64,000 nucleotides of DNA from Bordetella pseudohinzii (GTDB lineage Bacteria > Pseudomonadota > Gammaproteobacteria > Burkholderiales > Burkholderiaceae_B), in the NCBI RefSeq assembly GCF_000657795.2, contig NZ_JHEP02000004.1:62001-126000 (forward strand), given 5' to 3'. How positions within the stretch are numbered: the stretch's first letter is position 1; each line of letters opens with the position of its first letter. Below the pieces are notes generated by a model. The model was given only the letters and a program-made list of their open reading frames with translations. It was not told where the DNA came from and ran no database searches. The position numbers and the translations under genes are program-made. Shown piece by piece: positions 56,947 through 64,000 of this stretch.

Positions 56947-57540
56947 TTAGCGGCCGATGCTGCAGATAGTGCGCAGGATGATGGCGATATCGCCGAAAAA
57001 GGACTGCTCCTGGACATAGGCTGCTTGGAGTCGGAGTTTTTCCGGAAGAATGGTTTCCCGGTACATTTTTTCCGGGTCTTGGGCCTTTCCGAGCAATTCG
57101 TTTTCGTTTCGAAAATGAATGGAGGCAGGGTCGGTGATGCCGGGCCGCACGGACAGCACGAGGCCGGCCACGTCGGACGGATACAAGGCCACATAGCGCG
57201 GCACTTCGGGGCGGGGGCCGACGAGGCTCATATTGCCCTGGAAGACATCGATCAGCTGGACCAGTTCATCGAGCTTCCAGCGCCGGATCAGCGCGCCGAC
57301 GCGGGTGATGCGCGCGTCGGCGCCGATGGTGATCTGGCTGGCCTGGGCGGACTGCCGCTGCGTCATGCTGCGCAGCTTGTGGATGCGGAAGGGCTTGCCG
57401 TGGCGTCCGATGCGCTCCTGGCGGAAGAACACCGGCCCCGGGCTGTCCAGCTTGATGGCGATGGCCACCAGCAGGAGCAGCGGCGAGAGCAGCAGCAGCC
57501 CCAGGGCGGAACAGATCAGGTCGAATGCCCGCTTGATCAT
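56947..57540 (-). CDS. wlbG: Initiating sugar-phosphate transferase WlbG (PglC/WbaP type)
   Basis: WlbG belongs to the bacterial sugar transferase family, which moves a sugar-1-phosphate to undecaprenyl phosphate to start glycan synthesis. The 197-residue protein has one N-terminal membrane helix ([20 protein letters not shown]), then [26 protein letters not shown], and [19 protein letters not shown] near the end. The KxD-E type catalytic motif lies around [20 protein letters not shown] and PRPEVPRY. It overlaps wlbF by 4 bases. It is the only initiating transferase visible in the window, so the trisaccharide likely begins here. Confidence 0.9.
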   Translation of the reverse strand: MIKRAFDLICSALGLLLLSPLLLLVAIAIKLDSPGPVFFRQERIGRHGKPFRIHKLRSMTQRQSAQASQITIGADARITRVGALIRRWKLDELVQLIDVFQGNMSLVGPRPEVPRYVALYPSDVAGLVLSVRPGITDPASIHFRNENELLGKAQDPEKMYRETILPEKLRLQAAYVQEQSFFGDIAIILRTICSIGR

Positions 57541-58724
57541 TGCGCGAGCAGTTCACGCACCGTGCGTATCACTTTGTCCACCTGCGCCTGGCTCATGCGC
57601 GAGTACAGCGGCAAGCTCACCATGGTTTCGAAGGCGGCCTGGGAGTGCGGGAACATGCCGGGGGTGAGCTGGTAGCGGTCGCGCCAATAGGGCTGCAGGT
57701 GCAGCGGCACGTAGTGCACGCTGCACCCTATGCCGTTCTCGGTCATGCGCACGATGAAATCGTCGCGCCGCAGCGGCGCCTGCGGCTGCAGGCGGATGAC
57801 GTAGAGATGCCAGGCATGTTCGTCGTCGCCGCGATGGGGGCGGCTTTGCACGCCCGGGGTGCGGCCGGGACAGGGGGGCAGGACCAGGGGCAGGTCCGCG
57901 AAAGCCTGGTCATAGGCCGCGGCGATGGCGGCGCGGCGGTCGCGCATGGCCTGGACGCGGCGCAGCTGCACGCGGCCCATGGCCGCGGCCGTGTCGGTCA
58001 GGTTGTATTTGAAGCCGGGCGCCACGATTTCGTAGTACCAGGCGGGCTTGTTGGACGTGAAGCGGTCGAAGGCGTCGCGGTCTATGCCATGCAGGCGCAT
58101 GACGCGGCAACGCTTGGCCAGCGCCGGGTCGCGCGTGACCACCATGCCGCCTTCGCCGGTGGCCAGCGTCTTGGTGGCATAGAAGCTGTAGACGGTGAGG
58201 TCGCTTTGCAGCGCGCCGATGCGCACGCCCTGCCAGCTAGCGGGCAGGGCGTGGGCGGCGTCTTCGATGACGCGCAGGCCGTGGCGGCGCGCGATGTCCA
58301 GGATGCTGTCCATGTCGCAGGACAGCCCGCCATAGTGGACCGGAATGATGGCCTTGGTGCGTGGAGTGATGGCGCGCTCGATGGCCGCCGGCGAGATGCA
58401 CAGCGTGGCCGGGTCGATGTCGGCCAGGACGGGTTCGGCGCCCAGATAGCGCGCCACCTCGGCGCTGGCGGTGAAGGTGTGCGTGGTGGTTATGACTTCG
58501 TCGCCGGGCCCCACGCCTATCGCTTCCAGCGCCAGGTGCAGCCCGGCGGTGGCGGAGTTGACGGCGATGGCCTGCAGGTCATCGCCCAGGTAGGCGGCGA
58601 ACTCCTGCTCGAAGGCCTTCGCGTTGGGGCCGGTGGTGAGCCAGCCCGAACGCATGGCGTCGGCCACGACCTGGATCTCTTCCTCGCCGATATCGGGCAG
58701 CGCAAAGGGTATGAAGTCGCTCAT
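57537..58724 (-). CDS. wlbF: Sugar aminotransferase WlbF (DegT family)
   Basis: WlbF is a PLP aminotransferase expected to add the 4-amino group to the 4-keto-6-deoxy sugar made by WlbL, giving the FucNAc4N-type residue of the trisaccharide. The 395-residue protein has [20 protein letters not shown], the [15 protein letters not shown] aspartate region, and the PLP lysine in [21 protein letters not shown] chose the ATG at 58724 because homology begins [20 protein letters not shown]; the frame stays open upstream inside wlbE without homology. It starts 4 bases after wlbE ends. Confidence 0.88.
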   Translation of the reverse strand: MSDFIPFALPDIGEEEIQVVADAMRSGWLTTGPNAKAFEQEFAAYLGDDLQAIAVNSATAGLHLALEAIGVGPGDEVITTTHTFTASAEVARYLGAEPVLADIDPATLCISPAAIERAITPRTKAIIPVHYGGLSCDMDSILDIARRHGLRVIEDAAHALPASWQGVRIGALQSDLTVYSFYATKTLATGEGGMVVTRDPALAKRCRVMRLHGIDRDAFDRFTSNKPAWYYEIVAPGFKYNLTDTAAAMGRVQLRRVQAMRDRRAAIAAAYDQAFADLPLVLPPCPGRTPGVQSRPHRGDDEHAWHLYVIRLQPQAPLRRDDFIVRMTENGIGCSVHYVPLHLQPYWRDRYQLTPGMFPHSQAAFETMVSLPLYSRMSQAQVDKVIRTVRELLAQ

Positions 58725-58728
58725 GGGT

Positions 58729-59982
58729 TCAGTGCTCGGTAGGGGCCGGCCGCGCAAGCACGGCGTCGATGAATTGCCGCGCCAGAACGGGATAGTCGTG
58801 ATGGTCGAGGACGTATTGGCGGCCGCGCGCGCCCATCTGGCCGCGCTCGGCCGGCGGAGTATCGCGCAGCTGCAGGATGGCCTGGGCCAGGGCTTGCGGA
58901 TCTTCGGCGGGCACCGAGAGGCCGCAGGCTGCCTCGCGCACGATGTCATTGCCGCTTTCGATCGCCTGGATCACGGGGCTTGCGGCCAGCATGTAGTCGA
59001 ACAACTTATTGGGGCTGACGCCGAACGCGAACAGCGGACTGCGCCGCAGGCCGATATAGGCCGCGTCGACGTGCGTCATCACGGCCTGCACGGCCGGGCG
59101 CGGCACCGGGTCGGCGAAGACCACGCGGTCCAGGCCCAGTTCGCGGGCCTGGGCCCGCAGGGCCGCTTTGTCCGGCCCGCTGCCCAGCAGCACCAGGCCG
59201 ACTGGCGCCTGGCGCAGCCGCGCCATGGCTTGCAGCAGCATGTCCAGGGCGTTGGCGTGACCATGAGTACCCGCATAGAGCACGACGAAATCGCAGCGTT
59301 CGCGCAGGGCCTCGATCTGGGCGCGGACGCGCTGGTAATCGGGGTTGTCGAAGTCGGGGGCGCTGTACTCGGCCACGGGCACGCCATTGGGGACGTGGGC
59401 ATAGCGCGCCGGATCGAGTCCGCGGCCCTGCATATAGGGCAGGGCGCAGGGCAGCATGGAAACGGTGAGGTCGGCGTGCTTGTAGGCGTAGTCCTCGGCG
59501 TATTGCATGCTGGCGATCATCGGGTGCCAGGCGCCAAAGCCGCCCAACAGCCGGGGGGTCAGCGGCCAAAGATCGTGGACCTCGAAGACCAGCCGGGCGC
59601 GGGCGCGGCGCGCCAGGCGCGCCGCGGGCAGCACGTCATAGGGGTGCGTGGACGAGGCGATGACGATGTCGGGCCGCCAATTGCCCAGATCGTCGCTCAG
59701 GCGGTACAGGCGCGCGCTGAACTGCAGCATGTTGAGCAGGCGTTTGGCGCCATTGCCCTGGTAGGGCAGCGTGTCATACCAGAGGTATTCGATGCCTTCC
59801 ATCGGCTCGCGCGTGAGCCGTCCGCGCGCTGGCGGCTGGTGGGCGCGGATATGCGATACCGTGGCCGCCGCGATCTTGACCTCATGTCCTGCCGCCACCC
59901 ATTGCCGCCCGAAGTAGTAGGGGCGGAATTCCATGCCGTAGCGCGGCGAACCGGCATAGTGGTTGATCAGCAGGATGCGCAT
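58729..59982 (-). CDS. wlbE: Glycosyltransferase WlbE
   Basis: WlbE is a 417-residue GT4-type transferase of the Bordetella LPS trisaccharide. It has [20 protein letters not shown] at the start, [40 protein letters not shown] in the donor domain, and [20 protein letters not shown], a motif common in this subfamily, ahead of [16 protein letters not shown]. It is a cytosolic or membrane-associated enzyme. Operon order gives the name; the donor is probably UDP-Man2NAc3NAcA or the 4-amino-fucose derivative. It begins 15 bases after wlbD ends. Confidence 0.85.
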   Translation of the reverse strand: MRILLINHYAGSPRYGMEFRPYYFGRQWVAAGHEVKIAAATVSHIRAHQPPARGRLTREPMEGIEYLWYDTLPYQGNGAKRLLNMLQFSARLYRLSDDLGNWRPDIVIASSTHPYDVLPAARLARRARARLVFEVHDLWPLTPRLLGGFGAWHPMIASMQYAEDYAYKHADLTVSMLPCALPYMQGRGLDPARYAHVPNGVPVAEYSAPDFDNPDYQRVRAQIEALRERCDFVVLYAGTHGHANALDMLLQAMARLRQAPVGLVLLGSGPDKAALRAQARELGLDRVVFADPVPRPAVQAVMTHVDAAYIGLRRSPLFAFGVSPNKLFDYMLAASPVIQAIESGNDIVREAACGLSVPAEDPQALAQAILQLRDTPPAERGQMGARGRQYVLDHHDYPVLARQFIDAVLARPAPTEH

Positions 59983-59997
59983 GATGGACAGCCCTGG

Positions 59998-61080
59998 TCA
60001 GGCCAGGGTGTCGGCGATCTTGCTCGCGGCCTGTCCGTCGCCGTAGGGTTGGACTTCCCGGGGCGTCTCGTCGAGCGCGCGCCGGGCGGCTTGCACGATG
60101 TCCTGCTCGCTGACGGGCGGGGCCAGGCGGTTCCAGCCCGCCTCGACCAGTTCGGTCCATTCGGTTTCGTCGCGCAGCGTCACGCAGGGCACGCGGTGAA
60201 AGAAAGCTTCTTTCTGCACGCCGCCGGAGTCCGTGGTGATCAGCGCGGCGTATTTTTCGAGCTGGACCATGTCGAGGTAGCCAACCGGCTCGATCAGGCG
60301 CACGCGGGCCGCCAGCGTGTCCAGCAGGCCCAGGCGCTGGAGGATGCCGCGGGTGCGCGGATGCAGCGGCCAGATCACCGGACGCTCGGCCGATAGCGTC
60401 ATCAGCGCGTTGACGATGACGTTCAGGCGCTGGGGATCATCGGTGTTCTCGGCGCGATGGATGGTGGCCAGGATATAGCCGCCGGCGGTCAGGCCGAGGC
60501 GGGCCAGCACGCCGCCATCCTGGGTCACGCGGCGCCCGTGGTGCAGCGCCACGTCAAACATGACATCGCCCACCTGCACCACGCTGTCGCCTTGGATGCC
60601 TTCGGCGGCCAGGTGCCGGGTGGCGCTGTCGGTGGGCGTGAAGAGCCAGCGCGAGACGCGGTCGGTGAGGATGCGGTTGATTTCCTCGGGCATGCGCATA
60701 TTGAAGGAGCGCAGGCCCGCTTCCACATGGGCGACCGGGATGTGCAGCTTGGCCGCGGCCAGCGCGCCGGCCAAGGTGGAATTGGTATCGCCGTAGACCA
60801 GCACGATGTCGGGCTGCTCTTCCTGCATGACGCGCTCCAGCGCGATCAGCATGCGTCCGGTCATGTCGCCATGGCCGCCGCCGTGGATATCGAGGTGGTG
60901 CTTGGGCGGCTGCATGCCCAATTCCTCGAAAAAGACATCCGACATATTGGCGTCGAAATGCTGGCCGGTGTGGACCACCACTTCATCGAGGCCCGGGTGG
61001 GCGGCGATGGCCGCCGATACCACGCTGGCCTTGATGAACTGGGGCCTGGCCCCCAGCACGGTGAGGATCTTCTTGCTCAT
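59998..61080 (-). CDS. wlbD: UDP-GlcNAc3NAcA 2-epimerase WlbD
   Basis: WlbD is a non-hydrolysing UDP-sugar 2-epimerase that turns UDP-GlcNAc3NAcA into UDP-Man2NAc3NAcA. The 360-residue protein, of the WecB type, has TVLGARPQFIKASVVSAAIA near the start, TGQHFDANMSDVFFEELGMQ, VYGDTNSTLAGALAAAKLHI with HVEAGLRSFNMRMPEEINR, and ATIHRAENTDDPQRLNVIV, plus the TDSGGVQKEAFFHRVPCVTL segment. The start overlaps the wlbC stop by 4 bases. This is the fourth enzyme of a pathway worked out for WbpA/B/E/D/I and the Bordetella Wlb proteins. Confidence 0.93.
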   Translation of the reverse strand: MSKKILTVLGARPQFIKASVVSAAIAAHPGLDEVVVHTGQHFDANMSDVFFEELGMQPPKHHLDIHGGGHGDMTGRMLIALERVMQEEQPDIVLVYGDTNSTLAGALAAAKLHIPVAHVEAGLRSFNMRMPEEINRILTDRVSRWLFTPTDSATRHLAAEGIQGDSVVQVGDVMFDVALHHGRRVTQDGGVLARLGLTAGGYILATIHRAENTDDPQRLNVIVNALMTLSAERPVIWPLHPRTRGILQRLGLLDTLAARVRLIEPVGYLDMVQLEKYAALITTDSGGVQKEAFFHRVPCVTLRDETEWTELVEAGWNRLAPPVSEQDIVQAARRALDETPREVQPYGDGQAASKIADTLA

Positions 61081-62171
61081 TGGAGTGCTTGCTTGAGGGC
61101 GGCCACGATCTGGTCCTGGGTCGCCGCGTCAAGATCCGGGTGCATGGGCAGGCTCATGACCGTGGCGGCCAAGGCGTCCGACACCGGCGTGTCGCCGGCC
61201 GCGAAATGGGCATAGGCGGGCTGGGCATGGATGGGGCGCGGGTAGTGCACCGCCGTCGGGATGCCGGCGTCCTTGAGCTTGGCGATGACCTGTTCGCGAT
61301 TGGGCACCATGACGGTGAACTGGGCCCAGACGCTGTCGCGGTCCGGGCGCACGGTCACCGTGCGGGCGCCCGCCGGCAGGTCGGCCAGCAGCTCCTGGTA
61401 GCGCGCGCCGATGCGCAGGCGCTCTTGGACTTCCCAGTCAAAGCGTTCCAGCTTGCCCAGCACGACGGCGCATTGCAGCGTGTCCATGCGGCCGCCCACG
61501 CCGATGCGGGTGTGATAGTAGCGGCCGGACTGGCCGTGCACGCGGATTTCGCGCATGGCCTGGGCCAGCGCGTCGTCATTGGTGAACAGCGCCCCGCCGT
61601 CGCCATAGCAGCCCAGGGGCTTGCTGGGGAAGAAGCTGGTGCAGCCGATGGTCGACAGATTGCAGCTCTTCTTACCCTTATAGGTGGCGCCAAAGCTTTG
61701 CGCGGCGTCCTCGATCACCGGGATGCCATGCTTGTCGGCAATGGCGTTGACCTCGTCCATGTCGCCGCACTGGCCGTAGAGCGACACGGGGATGATGGCC
61801 TTGGTTCGCGGCGTGATGCGCGCTTCGATATCGGCCGCCTTGATGTTGCAGGTGTCCGGTTCGACATCGACGAAGACCGGCACGGCGCCCAGCAGCGCGA
61901 TGACTTCGGCGGTGGCAACGAAGGTGAAGGAGGTGGTGATCACTTCATCGCCGGCTTTCACGCCCAGCGACATCAGGGCGATGAGCAGCGCTTCGGTGCC
62001 GGACGCGACGGTGATGCAGTGCTTGGCTCCGGTGTAGGCCGACAGCGCCGTCTCCAGTTCCTTGACTTCGGGGCCCATGATGTATTGCCCGTGGTCGAGG
62101 ACTTGCTGGATGCGCGTATTGATCGGATCGCGCAGGGCCTGGTATTGCTTCTTCAGGTCGATGAATTGCAT
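61077..62171 (-). CDS. wlbC: UDP-GlcNAc3-keto-A 3-aminotransferase WlbC
   Basis: WlbC is the PLP aminotransferase (WbpE-like) that adds the 3-amino group to the 3-keto product of WlbA. The 364-residue protein has MQFIDLKKQYQALRDPINTR, TVASGTEALLIALMSLGVKA, VIEDAAQSFGATYKGKKSCN, and the PLP lysine in TSFFPSKPLGCYGDGGALFT, all typical of the DegT family. It lies 7 bases after wlbB and overlaps wlbD by 4 bases, within the operon. The product feeds both the trisaccharide and, after epimerisation, the O-antigen. Confidence 0.93.
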   Translation of the reverse strand: MQFIDLKKQYQALRDPINTRIQQVLDHGQYIMGPEVKELETALSAYTGAKHCITVASGTEALLIALMSLGVKAGDEVITTSFTFVATAEVIALLGAVPVFVDVEPDTCNIKAADIEARITPRTKAIIPVSLYGQCGDMDEVNAIADKHGIPVIEDAAQSFGATYKGKKSCNLSTIGCTSFFPSKPLGCYGDGGALFTNDDALAQAMREIRVHGQSGRYYHTRIGVGGRMDTLQCAVVLGKLERFDWEVQERLRIGARYQELLADLPAGARTVTVRPDRDSVWAQFTVMVPNREQVIAKLKDAGIPTAVHYPRPIHAQPAYAHFAAGDTPVSDALAATVMSLPMHPDLDAATQDQIVAALKQALQ

Positions 62172-62178
62172 AGCTGAC

Positions 62179-62748
62179 TCAAGCCAATTGGCAGATGCCG
62201 TTTTTGAGGAGGTAGCGGTCGCCGGTGTGCGGGCAGGTGGTTTCGCCGTCGCCGGTCAGGGGCAGGTCGAGCTGTTCGCCGTGGCGGCTCATCCAGCCGA
62301 TCTGCCGGGCGGGCACGCCCACCATGAGCGCGAAGTCGGGGACGTCCTTGTTGACCACCGCGCCGGCGCCGATGAAGGCATAGCGGCCGATGGTGGCGCC
62401 GCAGACGATGGTGCAATTCGCGCCCAGCGTGGCGCCCTGCTTGACCAGGGTGTCGCGGTATTCGTTCTTGCGTTCGATGGCCGCGCGCGGGTTGTAGACG
62501 TTGGTGAACACCATGCTCGGGCCGCAGAAGACGTCGTCTTCGATGAAGACGTTGTCGTAGACCGAGACGTTGTTCTGGATCTTGACGCGGTTGCCTATGC
62601 GCACGCGGTTGCCCACGAAGACGTTCTGGCCGAGCGAGCAGTTGTCGCCGATCTCGGCGCCGCCGCAGACATGGACCCAATGCCAGACGCGGGTACCTGG
62701 GCCGATGCGGGCGCCCTCGTCGACGATTGCGCTGGAATGAATGCTCAT
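62179..62748 (-). CDS. wlbB: UDP-GlcNAc3NA 3-N-acetyltransferase WlbB
   Basis: WlbB is a left-handed beta-helix acetyltransferase (WbpD-like) that N-acetylates the 3-amino sugar made by WlbC. The 189-residue protein starts [20 protein letters not shown] and shows hexapeptide repeats ([40 protein letters not shown]) and the catalytic histidine-free tail region [21 protein letters not shown] chose the ATG at 62748 because the longer frame upstream is a shadow of wlbA. It starts 8 bases after the wlbA stop. Confidence 0.92.
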   Translation of the reverse strand: MSIHSSAIVDEGARIGPGTRVWHWVHVCGGAEIGDNCSLGQNVFVGNRVRIGNRVKIQNNVSVYDNVFIEDDVFCGPSMVFTNVYNPRAAIERKNEYRDTLVKQGATLGANCTIVCGATIGRYAFIGAGAVVNKDVPDFALMVGVPARQIGWMSRHGEQLDLPLTGDGETTCPHTGDRYLLKNGICQLA

Positions 62749-62756
62749 CGCGGGCC

Positions 62757-63803
62757 TCAGTCCAGGGGCAGGGGAACGCGCACGCCGTCGCGCGCCGAAC
62801 GGTACATGGCGGTCAGCAGCGCCAGCGATTGCAGGCCTTCGCGCCCGTCGGTTTCTGGCTCGCATTCGCCGCGCAGGGTGCGGATGACGTTGTCGTAGTA
62901 GAGCGGATGGCCGAAACCGTAGACCGAGGTGGTCTCGTAGCTGGCTTCGCGCACCTTGTCGTCGTCCGGATGCGGTTCGGCGAATTTCCATTCGTCGATG
63001 CGATTGACCGCCACGCCGCCGACCCGGGCCGTGCCTTTCTCGCCCAGGATGGTGATGGAGCCTTCGAGATTCTGGGGATAGGTCAGCATCGTGACGTTGA
63101 TGGAGCCCATGGCGCCATGGCGCCAGCGCAGGGCGGCCACGCCCGTGTCCTCGGCCTCGATGCGGCGGGCCAGGGTGGCGGTGTAGGAATAAACGCTCTC
63201 GACCGGGCCGATGAGCCAGTCCAGCAGGTCCACGTAGTGGCTGGCCTGGTTCATGAAGGCGCCGCCGTCCCATTCCCATTTGCCGCGCCAGCGCGCCGCG
63301 TCGTAGTACTCCTGCGGACGGGTCCAGAACACATTGACCGTCACCATGTAGATGCGGCCGAAGCGGTTTTCCTGGACGGCGCGCTTGAGCAATTGCAGGG
63401 TGGCGTTGCGGCGGTTCTGCTTGACCACGAAGAGGCGGACGCCGGCGTCGTCGCAGGCCTTGACCATGCGCTTGCCGTCTTCCCAGCGGGTGGCCATGGG
63501 CTTTTCGCTCACGACGTGGCGGCCAGCCTGGGCGACTTCGATCGCCTGCCAGGGGTGCAGGCCGGAGGGCGTGGCGAGGATGACGGCATCGGCGGTGCTG
63601 TTGGCCAGCAGTTCCGTGAGCGAGGCATAGGGCTTGGCGCCCGTTGCGTCGGCGGCTGCCTTCAGGGCTGCCGGATCGATGTCGCACACTTCCACCAGTT
63701 CGGCGCGATCATTGTGTTGGGCGATGGCGGCGATGTGGTTCTTGGAAATTCGCCCACAGCCTACTAAGGCAAAACGGATTTTGCGATCGGAAATAGGGGT
63801 CAT
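62757..63803 (-). CDS. wlbA: UDP-GlcNAcA 3-dehydrogenase WlbA
   Basis: WlbA is an NAD-dependent Gfo/Idh/MocA-family oxidase that converts UDP-GlcNAcA to its 3-keto form, the first committed step toward the diaminouronic acid. The 348-residue protein has [40 protein letters not shown] with the catalytic EKP motif, and [20 protein letters not shown] in the C-terminal domain with a conserved histidine. It opens the wlb operon. The UDP-GlcNAc 6-dehydrogenase that would supply its substrate is not in the window. Confidence 0.94.
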   Translation of the reverse strand: MTPISDRKIRFALVGCGRISKNHIAAIAQHNDRAELVEVCDIDPAALKAAADATGAKPYASLTELLANSTADAVILATPSGLHPWQAIEVAQAGRHVVSEKPMATRWEDGKRMVKACDDAGVRLFVVKQNRRNATLQLLKRAVQENRFGRIYMVTVNVFWTRPQEYYDAARWRGKWEWDGGAFMNQASHYVDLLDWLIGPVESVYSYTATLARRIEAEDTGVAALRWRHGAMGSINVTMLTYPQNLEGSITILGEKGTARVGGVAVNRIDEWKFAEPHPDDDKVREASYETTSVYGFGHPLYYDNVIRTLRGECEPETDGREGLQSLALLTAMYRSARDGVRVPLPLD

Positions 63804-63885
63804 TTTTGTGCGAGTTGGCGCGCGTTGATTGTTGTAGGTTTAATCCGGCGCATCATTGCTGAGATATTGCACGGAATAGCGCTGA

Positions 63886-63915
63886 ATATTACCGTGAATC
63901 CAGCGATTGTCCCAA
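63886..63915 (-). promoter_or_regulatory. Candidate promoter of the wlb operon
   Basis: Read on the minus strand, TTGGGA (63915-63910) and TAATAT (63891-63886) are separated by 18 bases, which would start transcription about 76 bases before the wlbA ATG. Both hexamers match the sigma-70 consensus at four of six places. The remaining bases to the end of the window (63916-64000) hold no gene I can support. Confidence 0.4.
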
Positions 63916-64000
63916 GGATTGAGGCCTTTTTCCTACGAATGGGCCCGCCGTGGAAAGGCGAATGTTGCGCAAGTGATATCAATATCGCGCGCGATCGAAG

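Overview
The window is a GC-rich chromosomal segment of a beta-proteobacterium, most likely a Bordetella or close Alcaligenaceae relative. The evidence is a full wlb (bpl) set of LPS-trisaccharide genes next to a wbm-type O-antigen locus, an arrangement I know from Bordetella, together with beta-proteobacterial housekeeping genes. The species cannot be named from the sequence alone.

Bases 1-3140 are the end of the ribosomal protein/alpha operon (rpsM partial, rpsK, rpsD, rpoA, rplQ), closed by a strong intrinsic terminator. Bases 3142-27400 are ordinary core genes: a HIT hydrolase, cutA-dsbD, an EamA permease, hemB-engB, a cytochrome c4 gene followed by the System II cytochrome c maturation pair resB-ccsA, lysA-lptM with divergent cyaY, PBP1A (mrcA), aroK-aroB-dgt, a LuxR-type regulator, a GST, uvrA, an MFS permease and ssb.

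Bases 27608-52909 form the O-antigen (wbm-like) locus. It holds an SDR plus a DegT aminotransferase, then (behind a strong intrinsic-terminator-like hairpin) an asparagine-synthetase-like amidotransferase, two formyltransferase-fold enzymes, a CE4 deacetylase-like protein, a WbqC-family protein, a glycosyltransferase, two Wzt-like ABC ATPases with a single Wzm permease, a methyltransferase and an 886-residue double glycosyltransferase. A decayed deacetylase pseudogene separates this from a second block: a second amidotransferase and three SDR epimerases (wbmF/G/H type). A third amidotransferase on the minus strand and two plus-strand glycosyltransferases complete the locus.

Bases 52921-63803 are the wlb operon on the minus strand, converging on the wbm locus. 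WlbA, C, B and D are the known pathway to UDP-Man2NAc3NAcA. WlbL and WlbF fit a 4-amino-6-deoxy sugar branch. WlbE, G and H are transferases. A small Amj-like membrane protein lies between wlbH and wlbL.

Working together (inference from known Bordetella LPS chemistry): WlbA/C/B supply UDP-GlcNAc3NAcA for both the trisaccharide and, after epimerisation by the wbm SDRs, the diaminouronic acid O-antigen. The amidotransferases would make uronamides. The aminotransferase, formyltransferases and methyltransferase would make a modified terminal sugar cap. The ABC transporter would export the finished chain. No Wzx/Wzy pair, O-antigen ligase or UDP-GlcNAc 6-dehydrogenase is visible in the window.
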